The position numbers and the translations under genes are program-made. The notes below the pieces were generated by a model that searched no databases, was not told the DNA's origin, and was given only the letters and a program-made list of their open reading frames with translations. DNA of 64,000 bases from the NCBI RefSeq assembly GCF_030818485.1, contig NZ_JAUTAJ010000004.1, forward strand, positions 2,885,501 through 2,949,500, written 5' to 3'. This document shows positions 27,261 to 36,314 of this stretch, piece after piece. This DNA is from Pseudoroseomonas cervicalis. Lineage in GTDB: Bacteria; Pseudomonadota; Alphaproteobacteria; Acetobacterales; Acetobacteraceae. Numbering within the stretch: the stretch's first letter is position 1; every line of letters begins with the position of its first letter.

Positions 27261-28970
27261 TCAATCCTCGGTGGCCATCTGGTTGCGGCGGCGGATGGCC
27301 GCGCCCAGGATGTCGCCCAGGGAGGCGCCGGAATCGGCGGTGCCGTATTCCTTCATCGCCTCGCGCTCCTCCTCGACTTCCTTGCCCTTGATGGTCAGGG
27401 CCAGGCGGCGGGCGGCGCGGTCGACGGCGGTCACCTTCGCATCGACCTTCTCGCCCACGGCGAACTTGTCGGGGCGCTGGTCGGCGCGGTCACGGGCCAG
27501 CTCGGCGCGGCGGATGAAGCCCGTCAGGACCTCGTCGACCTTCACCTCGATGCCGTTCTGCTCGACCTTGGTGACGACGCAGGTCACGACATCGCCCTTG
27601 CGGACGCGGTCGAGGACCTCGGCGGCCGGGTCGGCCTGGAGCTGCTTGATGCCGAGGGAGATGCGCTCCTTCTCGACGTCAACATCCAGCACCTTGGCCT
27701 TGACGATATCGCCCTTCTTGTAGGCGGCCATCGCCTGCTCGCCCGGGATCTCCCAGGAGAGGTCGGACATGTGCACCATGCCGTCGATCTCGGGAGCCAG
27801 ACCCACGAACAGACCGAACTCGGTGATGTTGCGGATCTCGCCCTCGACGATCGAGCCCGGGCCATGCGCCTCGAGGAACAGCTCCCAGGGATTGCCCTGG
27901 GCCTGCTTCAGGCCGAGGCTGATGCGGCGCTTCGGCTCGTCCACGTCCAGGATCATCACGTCGACTTCCTGCGAAGTGGCGACGATCTTGCCCGGATGGA
28001 CGTTCTTCTTGGTCCAGCTCATCTCGGAGACGTGGACCAGACCCTCGACGCCCGGCTCCAGCTCCACGAAGGCGCCGTAGTCGGTGATGTTGGTCACGCG
28101 GCCCGAGAACTTGGCGCCCACCGGGTACTTGATGGACACGCCCTCCCACGGGTCGGACATCAGCTGCTTCATGCCGAGCGAGATGCGCTGCGTCTCGGAG
28201 TTGAAGCGGATGACCTGCACGCGGACCTGCTGACCGATGGTCAGGGCCTCGGAGGGGTGGTTGATGCGGCGCCAGGCGATGTCGGTGACATGCAGCAGGC
28301 CGTCCACGCCGCCGAGGTCGACGAACGCACCGTAATCGGTGATGTTCTTGACCACGCCGTCGAGGATCATGCCTTCCTTCAGGCCCTGGATCAGCTCCGA
28401 GCGCTGCTCGGCGCGCGTCTCCTCGAGCACAGCGCGGCGCGAGACCACGATGTTGCCGCGGGCGCGGTCCATCTTCAGGATCTGGAAGGGCTGGGGCGAA
28501 CCCATCAGCGGGCCGACATCGCGCACCGGGCGGATATCGACCTGGGAGCCGGGCAGGAAGGCCACGGCGCCGCCGAGATCGACGGTGAAGCCACCCTTCA
28601 CGCGGCCGAAGATGACGCCGTTGACGCGCTGCTGCGCGTTGAACGCCTTCTCCAGATTGGTCCAGGCCTCCTCGCGGCGGGCCTTCTCGCGCGAGAGCAC
28701 GATGGAGCCGTCACGGTCCTCGTAGCGCTCGACGAACAGCTCGATCACGTCGCCGGGCTTGACCTCGGCCTTCTGACCCTGGGGAGCGAACTCCTTGAGG
28801 GGCACGCGCCCCTCGGACTTCAGCCCGACATCCACCACCGCGAAATCGTCATCGACCCGGATCACCTTGCCGGTGACGACCGAACCGGCGAAGCCGGTGT
28901 CGGCGCCCAGCGTCTCGTCGAGCAGGGCGGCGAAATCTTCGGTCATGGACGGGCTGTTGGCATTAGCCAT
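27261..28970 (-). CDS. rpsA: 30S ribosomal protein S1
   Basis: S1 binds mRNA leaders and brings them to the 30S subunit. 569 residues, the usual length for a six-domain S1. OB-fold repeats are easy to see from their recurrent tags: GKVIRVDDDFAVVDVGLKSE, GGFTVDLGGAVAFLPGSQVD, NITDYGAFVDLGGVDGLLHV, NITDYGAFVELEPGVEGLVH and NITEFGLFVGLAPEIDGMVH, each followed by a W-rich block. ATG 28970 begins MANANSPSMTEDFAALL; longer frames upstream lack coding character. Only a weak AGGAA lies upstream, in keeping with rpsA leaders that lack a strong Shine-Dalgarno. Confidence 0.97.
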   Translation of the reverse strand: MANANSPSMTEDFAALLDETLGADTGFAGSVVTGKVIRVDDDFAVVDVGLKSEGRVPLKEFAPQGQKAEVKPGDVIELFVERYEDRDGSIVLSREKARREEAWTNLEKAFNAQQRVNGVIFGRVKGGFTVDLGGAVAFLPGSQVDIRPVRDVGPLMGSPQPFQILKMDRARGNIVVSRRAVLEETRAEQRSELIQGLKEGMILDGVVKNITDYGAFVDLGGVDGLLHVTDIAWRRINHPSEALTIGQQVRVQVIRFNSETQRISLGMKQLMSDPWEGVSIKYPVGAKFSGRVTNITDYGAFVELEPGVEGLVHVSEMSWTKKNVHPGKIVATSQEVDVMILDVDEPKRRISLGLKQAQGNPWELFLEAHGPGSIVEGEIRNITEFGLFVGLAPEIDGMVHMSDLSWEIPGEQAMAAYKKGDIVKAKVLDVDVEKERISLGIKQLQADPAAEVLDRVRKGDVVTCVVTKVEQNGIEVKVDEVLTGFIRRAELARDRADQRPDKFAVGEKVDAKVTAVDRAARRLALTIKGKEVEEEREAMKEYGTADSGASLGDILGAAIRRRNQMATED

Positions 28971-29296
28971 GAAGCAGAGTGTTCCTGATCCACCCCATGG
29001 CGGCGCCACAGGAGGATTCCTGCGCCCCCGCTCGCGCGGGCACGGCTTGACCGGACGCCCCTTCCCTCGGGATGCGGGACGCCGCTCGGTCCAGGTTGCG
29101 ACAGGCGGATGACGGCCCGCCTTTTCCGGCCCGGATGCGGCGTTGCGCCGAGGCGCGCCACCGGACTCCGGACTCTCCATCGCCAACCGGCGGTAGAGAT
29201 GGGGGACTCGCCTAGGCCAGTTGGGCGCCCATCGTCAAGGAGATTCCCCCCAGCCGCGCAACAATCCTGATGCTGCGGCGCGAAGGGGCGCGGGGC
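28971..29296 (-). promoter_or_regulatory. rpsA leader/promoter region, 326 bp
   Basis: A gap between cmk and rpsA on the same strand with no supportable gene. Near the rpsA start, on the minus strand, GCAGGAATCCTCCTGTGG forms a small palindrome in which an SD-like AGGA faces TCCTCCT. This could take part in S1 autoregulation, known for E. coli rpsA, but I cannot show it. No promoter can be named with confidence. Confidence 0.4.
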
Positions 29297-29974
29297 TCAG
29301 CCCAGCCGGCCGGGCAGCTTCGCCCGCAGCAGGGCCCAGGCGGCCTGGAAGGCGGCCTCGGCATCCAGCGCCGTGGTGTCGAGCAGCGCGGCATCGGCGG
29401 CCGGCTTCAGCGGCGCCACCGGACGGTTGGCGTCCTGCGCGTCACGGTCGCGGACCTCGGAGAGGACCTGGTCCCGGTCGGCCGCGACCCCGCGATCGCG
29501 AAGCTCAAGCCAGCGGCGGCGAGCCCGTTCTTCCGGCGTGGCGGTGACGAACAGCTTCACCGGCGCCTCGGGGAAGACCACGGTACCGATGTCGCGGCCG
29601 TCCAGCACCGCGCCATGGGTGCGGCCAAAGGCGCGCTGCCATTCCAGCAGCGCGGCGCGCACGGCGGGAATGGCGGCGACCGCGCTGGCCGCCATGTCGG
29701 CCTCCGGCCCGCGCAGGTCGCCGCGCTCCAGATCGGCGGGCGTCAGGGCATGCGCCGCGGCCTCGGCCTGCGCGGCATCCCGCGGATCGACCCCGGCCTC
29801 CAGCAGCCGCCGCCCCGTGGCACGGTAGAGCAGCCCGGTGTCGAGATAGGGCAGGCCCAGGGCGGCGGCCAGGCGGCGCGCCAGCGTGCCCTTGCCCGCC
29901 GCCGCCGGCCCGTCCACCGCGACGACCAGCCCGGCCAGGGACCTCACCGCCGCGCCGGCCGCCTGGTCGTTCAT
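29297..29974 (-). CDS. cmk: Cytidylate kinase
   Basis: Phosphorylates CMP and dCMP. The 225-residue protein has the P-loop [16 protein letters not shown] (20-35), [12 protein letters not shown] for CMP binding, [20 protein letters not shown] (the catalytic D/R region) and [11 protein letters not shown] with the lid arginines. The order aroA-cmk-rpsA-ihfB is classical in proteobacteria. ATG 29974 overlaps the aroA stop by four bases. Confidence 0.96.
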   Translation of the reverse strand: MNDQAAGAAVRSLAGLVVAVDGPAAAGKGTLARRLAAALGLPYLDTGLLYRATGRRLLEAGVDPRDAAQAEAAAHALTPADLERGDLRGPEADMAASAVAAIPAVRAALLEWQRAFGRTHGAVLDGRDIGTVVFPEAPVKLFVTATPEERARRRWLELRDRGVAADRDQVLSEVRDRDAQDANRPVAPLKPAADAALLDTTALDAEAAFQAAWALLRAKLPGRLG

Positions 29975-31356
29975 GCGACGGGCGCGCCGTTCAGGCGGCG
30001 CAGCACCTCGCCCCCCGCCACGCGGTTCACCAGCGCGGCGAAGCCGGGGAAGGAGGTGTCGATGAAGCTGGAATCATCGACCGAGACCGGCTGCTCGGTC
30101 GCCAGGCCCAGGATCAGCGCGCTCATGGCGATGCGGTGGTCCATATGCGTCACGACATTGCCGCCGCCGGGCGGGTTGCCGGCGCAGCCATGCACCAGCA
30201 TGTCGTCGCCCTCGATCTCCACCCTGATGCCATTGGCGGCGAGCAGGGCGGCGGTCGCGGCGACGCGGTCGCTCTCCTTCACCCGCAGCTCGGCCAGGCC
30301 GCGGAAGCGGCTGGTGCCGGTCGCGCAGGCGGCGGCCACCGCCAGGATCGGGTATTCATCGACCATGGACGGCACCCGCGCCGCCGGCACATCGACCGCG
30401 CGCAGCGCGCCGAAGCGGGCGGTCAGGTCGCCCACCGGCTCGCCGCCCTCGACCCGCTCATTCTCGACCGTGAGCTCGGCGCCCATCTCGCGCAGCGTGG
30501 TGAACAGGCCGGTGCGCAGCGGGTTCAGCCCGACATGCTCGACCGTCAGCGCCGAGCCCGGCACGATCAGCGCCGCCACCAGCGGGAAGGCGGCGGAGGA
30601 CGGGTCGCCCGGCACCGCCACCGGGGCGGCGACCAGCTCCGGCTGGCCCTCCAGCTCGATGACACGGCGCGGGCCATCCTCGGCCACGCGCAGCGTGGCG
30701 CCGAAATGGCGCAGCATGTTCTCGGTGTGGTCGCGCGTCGCCTCCGGCTCCACCACCCGCGTCACGCCACGGGCGCAGAGGCCTGCCAGCAGCACGGCCG
30801 ACTTCACCTGGGCCGAAGCCATGGGGAGCGTGTAGTCCAGCGGCAGCGGCTCCGCCGCGCCCTGCACGGCCAGCGGCAGCCTTCCGCCCTCGCGGGAGGA
30901 GAAGCGCGCGCCGGAAGCGGCCAGCGGGTCGGTCACCCGCTTCATCGGCCGCTTGCGCAAGGACGCATCGCCGGTCAGCACGGCGAAGATCGGGTGGCCG
31001 GCCAGCAGCCCGCAGATCAGCCGCGCGGCGGTGCCGGAATTGCCCATGTCGAGCACATCCGCGGGCTCGGTCAGCCCGCCGACGCCGCGGCCGGAAACCT
31101 CCCAATGGCCCTCGCCCAGCCGCTCCACCGTGGCGCCGAGGGCGCGCATGGCGGCGGCGGTGCGCAGCACATCCTCGCCCTCCAGCAGGCCGGTGATCTC
31201 GGTCCGACCGACCGCCAGCGCGCCGAACATCAGCGCGCGATGGCTGATCGACTTGTCGCCGGCGACCGTCAGGCGGCCGGCGAGGCCCTGATGCGGCCGG
31301 GCGGCGCGCAACGGCCTGATATTCTGTCCGTGTCCCACGACGCAGGGGTTTGACAT
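29971..31356 (-). CDS. aroA: 3-phosphoshikimate 1-carboxyvinyltransferase (EPSP synthase, class II-like motifs)
   Basis: Joins shikimate-3-phosphate and PEP to make EPSP in aromatic amino-acid synthesis. 461 residues. Substrate residues: [13 protein letters not shown] (K35), [50 protein letters not shown] and [13 protein letters not shown]. The D-K-S, S-A-Q-x-K, R-D-H-T and N-P-x-R set is that of class II enzymes such as CP4. But the PEP-site loop is GNSGTAAR with Gly108, the residue of ordinary enzymes, where CP4 has Ala. ATG at 31356; upstream gene of the aroA-cmk pair. Confidence 0.95.
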   Translation of the reverse strand: MSNPCVVGHGQNIRPLRAARPHQGLAGRLTVAGDKSISHRALMFGALAVGRTEITGLLEGEDVLRTAAAMRALGATVERLGEGHWEVSGRGVGGLTEPADVLDMGNSGTAARLICGLLAGHPIFAVLTGDASLRKRPMKRVTDPLAASGARFSSREGGRLPLAVQGAAEPLPLDYTLPMASAQVKSAVLLAGLCARGVTRVVEPEATRDHTENMLRHFGATLRVAEDGPRRVIELEGQPELVAAPVAVPGDPSSAAFPLVAALIVPGSALTVEHVGLNPLRTGLFTTLREMGAELTVENERVEGGEPVGDLTARFGALRAVDVPAARVPSMVDEYPILAVAAACATGTSRFRGLAELRVKESDRVAATAALLAANGIRVEIEGDDMLVHGCAGNPPGGGNVVTHMDHRIAMSALILGLATEQPVSVDDSSFIDTSFPGFAALVNRVAGGEVLRRLNGAPVA

Positions 31357-31437
31357 GGGGGCGGGGTGCGTGGCAATGCGCCCCGTGTTTCTCGGCCGGC
31401 CCGTCCCTGGCCCGCCTTTCCCGGGATATTCACGCTG

Positions 31438-31758
31438 ATGGCCAAGCCCGAACTGGGTCTGAAACGCACTTGCGTCGCCTGCGGCGCCAAGTTCTACGAC
31501 CTCACCCGCCAGCCCGCGGTCTGCCCGAAATGCGGCACCGAACAGCCGGCCGAGCAGCCCCGCCTGCGCCGCGCCGCCGCGCCGGCCGAGGAGAAGATCA
31601 AGAAGCGCGCCATCGCGCCCGAGGCCGACACGGATGATGTCGAGCTCGAGGATGTCGACGGCGACGACGCGCTGGAGGACGCCGAGGATCTCGACGATGC
31701 CGAGGACGATCTGGACGGCGAGATCGAGGTCGAGACCGACCGCGAGGAAGAGAACTGA
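31438..31758 (+). CDS. FYDLN-acid domain protein (TIGR02300)
   Basis: A 106-residue alphaproteobacterial protein of unknown function. The N-terminal zinc ribbon has paired cysteines CVAC and CPKC (residues 12-33) around the signature [18 protein letters not shown]. Residues 60-106 are almost all Asp/Glu, giving a very acidic tail. Chosen start ATG 31438. It is divergent from aroA, its normal neighbour in this class, and ends at a strong terminator. Confidence 0.93.
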   Translation: MAKPELGLKRTCVACGAKFYDLTRQPAVCPKCGTEQPAEQPRLRRAAAPAEEKIKKRAIAPEADTDDVELEDVDGDDALEDAEDLDDAEDDLDGEIEVETDREEEN

Positions 31759-31819
31759 TCCGGCCGCCGGGGGCTGGACCCCCGGCCTGCCGCTTCCGGC
31801 CCCCTCTTGCAGACGAATG

Positions 31820-31848
31820 GCCGGCGGAGCAATCCGCCGGCTTTTTTG
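31820..31848 (+). terminator. Rho-independent terminator after the TIGR02300 gene
   Basis: GCCGGCGGA-GCAA-TCCGCCGGC is a perfect 9-bp stem with a tetraloop, followed by TTTTTTG. It lies 62 bp after the stop. From here to 32049 the plus strand holds no gene I can support. Confidence 0.88.
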
Positions 31849-32049
31849 TCGTCGGGCGCCCGCCGGACGGCGCGCGGGGGGCGCCCGCGGAACGCGCCAT
31901 TGGACCGGCCGCTCCCCGGCCCTGCCCTTTCGCGGGCCGCTGGCGCCGTCAGGGTGGCGGCTTGGCCCCGGCCGCCCTCCCGCAGGCGGCGACAGGGCCG
32001 TCAGCCCCTCCCCGGGGCGCCAGACACACCCTGAGCCTCTCCCGCAGCC

Positions 32050-33129
32050 TCAGCGCCAGTCCAGCGCCTCCGGCTCCCGCACCGGGCAGCCATTGCGGGT
32101 CAGCCGGAACCGGGCCGAGGCCTCATAGGCCGCGCGGCGCGCCCGCATGATGCCGCCCAGCGGCCGGTGCGCCTCCAGCCCGTGCCAGGGGCTGAAGGCC
32201 ATGCCCTCATCCACCGCGCGGCGCGCCGCCTCGGCCCAGGCGGGCTGCGGCGGGGCGCGCAGCCGCGCGATCGGGATATAGGGGCTGACCTCCTCCGGCC
32301 ATTCCACCGAGGCATCCTCGACCGGCATGGTCTCCGGATCGGTCAGCAGCTGCACCCGGACCTCCCACTCCCCGCCCTCGCGCCGCAGCACGTCATCCGC
32401 CGCCTGGCGCAGCGCGTCCGGGTCGTCGGAGACATCCACCCTCTCCCCCTGCAGCGCCCGCAGCGCCGGGGAGCTCGGCGCCACCGACAGCTTGGCCACG
32501 TAGTCGCCATGCCGCAGCGGCACCTGGCTCCAATAGGTCTCGCCCAGGATATGCGTGGTGGGGTGGCCGCCCAGGCTGCGCAGCCGGGCGCTGCCGCCGC
32601 CCACCGCCTCGGCCACCCGCTCCACCTGGCGCAGCACGGCGGAGGCCGCCTGCTTCAGCCGCGGCGCCCGGTCGGTGGTGGCGGCCAGCAGCCTCAGGCC
32701 GGAGAGGAAGGCGCGCGGATCCGGCGCCAGGAAGACCGGCGCATTGGCCAGCACGAAATCCTGCGTCGTCGCCGCCTCCGAGCCCGGCAGGCGGGCGCCC
32801 TCCACGCCCAGCACCTTCACCGCCAGGCCGCGCGGCACGCTGACGCTGTCGGCCAGCACGTCGCCCGGATTGGTGGAGAAGCGCAGCACCGCGTCATGCC
32901 GGCCGGGCTTGGCGAAGAGGCCCTGCGCCAGGGTGGGCGGCAGATGGCCCAGCACCTCCAGCTCGCCATGCAGCAGCGCATGCGCCTTGGCGTGCACGGC
33001 CCGCTCGGCATGGCCGGAATCCGCATGCACCGTCTCGCTGATCTGGCGTAGCGCCGCGACCAGCCCCGCGATGGTCTCGGCCTCGTCCGGTTCGGGGCGT
33101 TCCAGGGCGGGGTCGTAGCGGATCGGCAT
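32050..33129 (-). CDS. Catalase-family heme protein
   Basis: A 359-residue protein of the short catalase-like group (y4iL/SrpA type). The distal histidine region is HAKAHALLHGELEV (about 45-58). RHDAVLRFSTNPGD resembles the catalase RFS...G motif, and SVPRGLAVKVLGVEG follows. It is shorter than true catalases (about 480) and lacks a clear proximal RxxxY motif, so it may be a peroxidase or an allene-oxide-synthase-like protein rather than a catalase. ATG 33129. Monocistronic; no signal peptide, so cytoplasmic. Confidence 0.8.
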   Translation of the reverse strand: MPIRYDPALERPEPDEAETIAGLVAALRQISETVHADSGHAERAVHAKAHALLHGELEVLGHLPPTLAQGLFAKPGRHDAVLRFSTNPGDVLADSVSVPRGLAVKVLGVEGARLPGSEAATTQDFVLANAPVFLAPDPRAFLSGLRLLAATTDRAPRLKQAASAVLRQVERVAEAVGGGSARLRSLGGHPTTHILGETYWSQVPLRHGDYVAKLSVAPSSPALRALQGERVDVSDDPDALRQAADDVLRREGGEWEVRVQLLTDPETMPVEDASVEWPEEVSPYIPIARLRAPPQPAWAEAARRAVDEGMAFSPWHGLEAHRPLGGIMRARRAAYEASARFRLTRNGCPVREPEALDWR

Positions 33130-33189
33130 GGCGGGGGCGTCCTTGCAGGGGCTTCCCTGGCAAACGCCGCCCGTGCGGGGCTGTTGCTC

Positions 33190-33334
33190 TTGAGGGGGCT
33201 TTGCCCCCTCAAACTCCCCCAGCAGGGGACGGGGTCCCCTGCACCCGCCTTCAGTAAGGCTCCAACTGATGGGATTCCAAAGGCCTCAGGCCTTTGGTGG
33301 GGAGAGTTTGAGAGGGGCAAAGCCCCTCTCAAGA
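33190..33334. repeat. Family R3 G/C-rich hairpin cluster, copy b
   Basis: A run of palindromes: TTGAGGGGGCTTTGCCCCCT at 33190 (completed by CAA), AGGGGACGGGGTCCCCT, CCAAAGGCCTCAGGCCTTTGG, and TTGAGAGGGGCAAAGCCCCT (completed by CTCAA). It fills the gap between the catalase-like gene and hemE, whose 3' end it abuts. Similar in style to the clusters at 6516 and 36186 but not identical in sequence. Confidence 0.65.
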
Positions 33335-33336
33335 CT

Positions 33337-34380
33337 TCAGCCGATGCGGATGATGCGCGCCAGCGCCGCCACATGCTCGGGCGGGGTCGGCGGCACGATG
33401 CCATGGCCCAGATTGAACACGAAGGGCCGGCCGCGCATCGCCGCCAGGATGGAGCGCGCCTCCGCCTCCAGCGCCGGGCCGCCGGCGACCACCGCCTGCG
33501 GGTCCAGATTGCCCTGCAGCGTGATCCCCTCCGGCACATTGGCGGCCGCCCAGCGCGGATCCATGCCGGTGTCCATGGCGACCGTCCCCACCCCCGTGCG
33601 CTGCGCATATTCCGCCAGCAGCGGGCCGGCCAGGCGCGGGAAGCCGATCAGCGGGATGTCCGGCCGCACCTTGCGGATGGCGCGGACGATGGCGTTGGTC
33701 GGCTCGATCGACCAGCGGCGGAATTGCGAGGGCGAGAGCAGGCCGGACCAGCTGTCGAACAGCATCAGCGCCTCGGCCCCCGCCTCGGCCTGGGCCAGCA
33801 GGTAATCCACCGTTCCATCCACCAGCAGGCGGATCAGCTTGCCGAACAGCGCCGGATCGGCATGCGCCATGCGCCTGGCATGGGCGAACTCGCCGCCGCC
33901 ACGGCCCTCCACCATGTAGCAGGCCACCGTGAAGGGGCTGCCCGCGAAGCCGATCAGCGTCGCCTTCGGCGCCTCCCGGGCCAGGCCTTCGCGCACCCGC
34001 GCCACCGTCTCCAGGATCGGCGCGATACGGGCGCGCATCTCCTGCGGCCGCAGCGCCGCCAGGCCGTCCGCGTCGCGGATCGGGTCCAGCAGCGGGCCCT
34101 CCCCCTCGGCATAGCGCAGCCCCTGCCCCATGGCCCAGGGCAGCATCAGGATGTCGCTGAACAGGATGGCGCCATCCATGCCGTAGCGGCGCAGCGGCTG
34201 CAGCGTCACCTCCGCCGCCAGGGCCGGGTTGGTGCAGAGGCTGATGAAGTCGCCCGCCTGTGCCCGCAATTCACGATATTCGGGCAGATAGCGCCCGGCC
34301 TGGCGCATCAGCCAGAAGGGCGGGGGCCACAGCGCTTCGCCGGAGAGGGCCCGCAGCAAGGGCTTCGACGCGTTTTCCAT
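33337..34380 (-). CDS. hemE: Uroporphyrinogen decarboxylase
   Basis: HemE removes four carboxylates from uroporphyrinogen III to give coproporphyrinogen III in heme synthesis. 347 residues. PFWLMRQAGRYLPEYR carries substrate arginines R26 and R30; GAILFSDILMLP carries the essential aspartate D76; GFAGSPFTVACYMVEG and NLGHGIVPPTPPEHV are conserved. ATG 34380. The gene points away from the PPDK regulator across the candidate origin, the arrangement known at Caulobacter and Rickettsia origins. Confidence 0.97.
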   Translation of the reverse strand: MENASKPLLRALSGEALWPPPFWLMRQAGRYLPEYRELRAQAGDFISLCTNPALAAEVTLQPLRRYGMDGAILFSDILMLPWAMGQGLRYAEGEGPLLDPIRDADGLAALRPQEMRARIAPILETVARVREGLAREAPKATLIGFAGSPFTVACYMVEGRGGGEFAHARRMAHADPALFGKLIRLLVDGTVDYLLAQAEAGAEALMLFDSWSGLLSPSQFRRWSIEPTNAIVRAIRKVRPDIPLIGFPRLAGPLLAEYAQRTGVGTVAMDTGMDPRWAAANVPEGITLQGNLDPQAVVAGGPALEAEARSILAAMRGRPFVFNLGHGIVPPTPPEHVAALARIIRIG

Positions 34381-34709
34381 GGCGCCCCTTTCTATGAAAA
34401 AGAGTCTTTAAGAAAGATGGGGGGCTTATAGGGCCTGTGGATAAGGGGGACGCAATCCCGTCCCGCGCTTTCCACAAACTTCTCCACAGCCCCGAATCGG
34501 GCGCAAAGCCAGCTCAAAGGCCGGTTTCCGGAGTTTTCCACCGAGTCGTGCCAGGCGATGTGCCCAAGCCTCCCCAGCCCCCTGAAAATGCGAATTCCAT
34601 CCCCGATTCACGCAGGGGGGGTGGAGCGGGACGAATCTTGTCCCCAATCTCCACAGCAATCCCCGTTATCCTCCACCGGGAGAAACGCCCCTTTGCACGC
34701 CGGGAGCCG
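34381..34709. other. Candidate chromosomal replication origin (oriC)
   Basis: A 329-bp gap between divergent hemE and the PPDK-regulator gene. It has a perfect DnaA box TGTGGATAA (34436-34444), a one-mismatch box TTCTCCACA (34480-34488) and weaker ones: TTTCCACA (34469), TTTTCCACC (34534), ATCTCCACA (34647). An AT-rich stretch, TATGAAAAAGAGTCTTTAAG (34393), adjoins the hemE start. There are five GANTC sites (34402, 34494, 34543, 34605, 34633), the CcrM methylation motif. The hemE/PPDK-regulator/maf context is that of alphaproteobacterial origins. Confidence 0.6.
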
Positions 34710-35585
34710 ATGGCCCACCGTACCCTGAACCTGCATCTCGTCTCCGACAGCACCGGCGAGACGCTGAACTCGATCGCCCGCGCCACCCTGGCGCGGTTTC
34801 CCGACCCGCATGTGGTGCATCACCGCTGGTCCCTGGTCCGCTCCCATCTGCAGCTCGAGCAGGTGCTGGAAGGCATCAAGGCGGAGCCGGGGCCGGTGAT
34901 GTTCACCCTGGTCGACCGCTCGCTGCGCCATGCGCTGGAGGGGGTGTGCCAGCAGCTCGGCCTGCCCTGCCTCTCGGTGCTGGACCCGGTGATGGACCTG
35001 TTGCAGAGCCAGATCGGCCAGCAGGCGCGGGAGAAGCGCGCCGCGCAATATGTGCTGGACGCCGACTATTTCCGCCGCATCGACGCCATGCACTACGTGC
35101 TGGCGCATGATGACGGCCAGGGCGTCGCCGGCATCGCCGAGGCCGATTGCGTCCTCGTGGGCGTCTCCCGCTCCAGCAAGACGCCGACCTGCTTCTACCT
35201 GGCCAATCGCGGCATCAAGGCGGCCAATGTGCCGATCGTGCCGACCTCGCCCCTGCCGCCGGAGCTGGAGACCCCGCCCTGCCCGGTGATCGGCCTGACC
35301 ATCGACACCAATGCGCTGATCGACATCCGCCGCCACCGGCTGAAGATCATCGGCAGCGGCGGGGTGCGGCAGGACACCAATGACTATGTGGATTTCGAGG
35401 CGGTGAAGGCCGAGATCCAGGCCGCCCGCCGGCTCTGCACCAGCCGGGGCTGGCCGGTGATCGACGTCACCCGCCGCTCCATCGAGGAAACCGCCGCCAC
35501 CGTGCTGCAGCTGATGGAGGCCTGGCACGCCCGACGCAGCATGGGCGCCAGCCAGGGGCCGAAGCCGGGGATGATCGGCGCGTGA
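34710..35585 (+). CDS. Pyruvate, phosphate dikinase / PEP synthase regulatory protein (PPSRP family)
   Basis: A bifunctional serine/threonine kinase and phosphorylase that switches PPDK or PEP synthase off and on through ADP-dependent phosphorylation. 291 residues (DUF299). [18 protein letters not shown] opens the protein. [10 protein letters not shown] (151-160) is the P-loop-like nucleotide site; IPTSP-like [13 protein letters not shown] and the C-terminal [16 protein letters not shown] are family tags. ATG 34710 has CGGGAG upstream. Overlaps maf by four bases (GTGA). Its homologue is the first gene of the Caulobacter chromosome map. Confidence 0.93.
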   Translation: MAHRTLNLHLVSDSTGETLNSIARATLARFPDPHVVHHRWSLVRSHLQLEQVLEGIKAEPGPVMFTLVDRSLRHALEGVCQQLGLPCLSVLDPVMDLLQSQIGQQAREKRAAQYVLDADYFRRIDAMHYVLAHDDGQGVAGIAEADCVLVGVSRSSKTPTCFYLANRGIKAANVPIVPTSPLPPELETPPCPVIGLTIDTNALIDIRRHRLKIIGSGGVRQDTNDYVDFEAVKAEIQAARRLCTSRGWPVIDVTRRSIEETAATVLQLMEAWHARRSMGASQGPKPGMIGA

Positions 35586-36181
35586 GCGTGACGCTGATCC
35601 TGGCTTCCTCCTCCGAGACCCGCGCGGCGCTGCTGCGCGGCGCCGGGCTGGAGTTCGAGGCCCGCCCGGCCCGGGTGGACGAGGCCGCGCTGAAACAGGC
35701 CGCCCAGGCCGAGGCCATACCCCCCGGGGACGCCGCCATCCTGCTGGCCGAGGCCAAGGCGCAGCGCATCGCCCGCCAGGCGCCCGAGGCGGTGGTGATC
35801 GGCGCCGACCAGCTGCTGGTCTGCGAGGGGCGCTGGTACGACAAGCCCGAGGACATCGCCGCCGCCCGCGCCCAGCTGCAGGCGCTGCGCGGGCGGAGCC
35901 ACACGCTGCACACCGCGACCGTCGCCTGGCGCGGCGGCCAGCGCATCTGGCAGCATCTGGCGACGCCGCGCCTGACCATGCGCGGTTTCTCCGACGCCTT
36001 CCTGGAGCGCTATCTGGCGGCGGAGGGCGAGGCGGTGACCTGGTCGGTCGGCGCCTACCGGCTGGAAGGGCTGGGGGTGCAGCTGTTCCGCGACATCCAG
36101 GGCGAGCACAGCGCCATACTGGGCCTGCCGCTGCTGCCCCTGCTGGGCTTCCTGCGGCAGCACGGGGTGCTGGAGGAGTGA
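35582..36181 (+). CDS. maf: Maf family nucleotide pyrophosphatase
   Basis: A house-cleaning nucleotide pyrophosphatase. 199 residues. The N-terminal [14 protein letters not shown], the catalytic [20 protein letters not shown] (D near residue 75) and the [20 protein letters not shown] loop are conserved. The GADQ rather than GADT motif points to the YceF-like subgroup, which prefers 7-methyl-GTP. Starts with GTG at 35582, coupled to the upstream regulator. In Caulobacter aroE, coaE and dnaQ follow; here a convergent hrcA does. Confidence 0.93.
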   Translation: MSVTLILASSSETRAALLRGAGLEFEARPARVDEAALKQAAQAEAIPPGDAAILLAEAKAQRIARQAPEAVVIGADQLLVCEGRWYDKPEDIAAARAQLQALRGRSHTLHTATVAWRGGQRIWQHLATPRLTMRGFSDAFLERYLAAEGEAVTWSVGAYRLEGLGVQLFRDIQGEHSAILGLPLLPLLGFLRQHGVLEE

Positions 36182-36185
36182 AAAC

Positions 36186-36312
36186 TGGGGAGGCTTTGCC
36201 TCCCCAGACCCCTCCACCGGGGGGACAGGGTCCCCCCGGACCCCGCCAACTGTTCGCGGGGTCCGGGGTGGCCGTGCCACCCCGGCGGGGTGCAGGGGCA
36301 GCGCCCCTGCCC
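36186..36312. repeat. Family R3 G/C-rich hairpin cluster, copy c
   Basis: Palindromes GGGGAGGCTTTGCCTCCCC, CCGGGGGGACAGGGTCCCCC (completed by CGG), GGGGTGGCCGTGCCACCCC and GGGGCAGCGCCCC, between convergent maf and hrcA. It shares the GGGGGGACAGGGTCCCCCC core with 6563 and 42398. Likely transcription stop for both genes. Confidence 0.75.
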
Positions 36313-36314
36313 TG

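Noticed and set aside
26346..28988. Plus-strand open frame of about 880 codons
   Set aside because: Antisense to sppA and rpsA; its composition mirrors the S1 repeats.
29971..31356. Glyphosate-resistant CP4-like EPSP synthase
   Set aside because: The class II motifs are there but the key alanine is a glycine, so resistance cannot be claimed.
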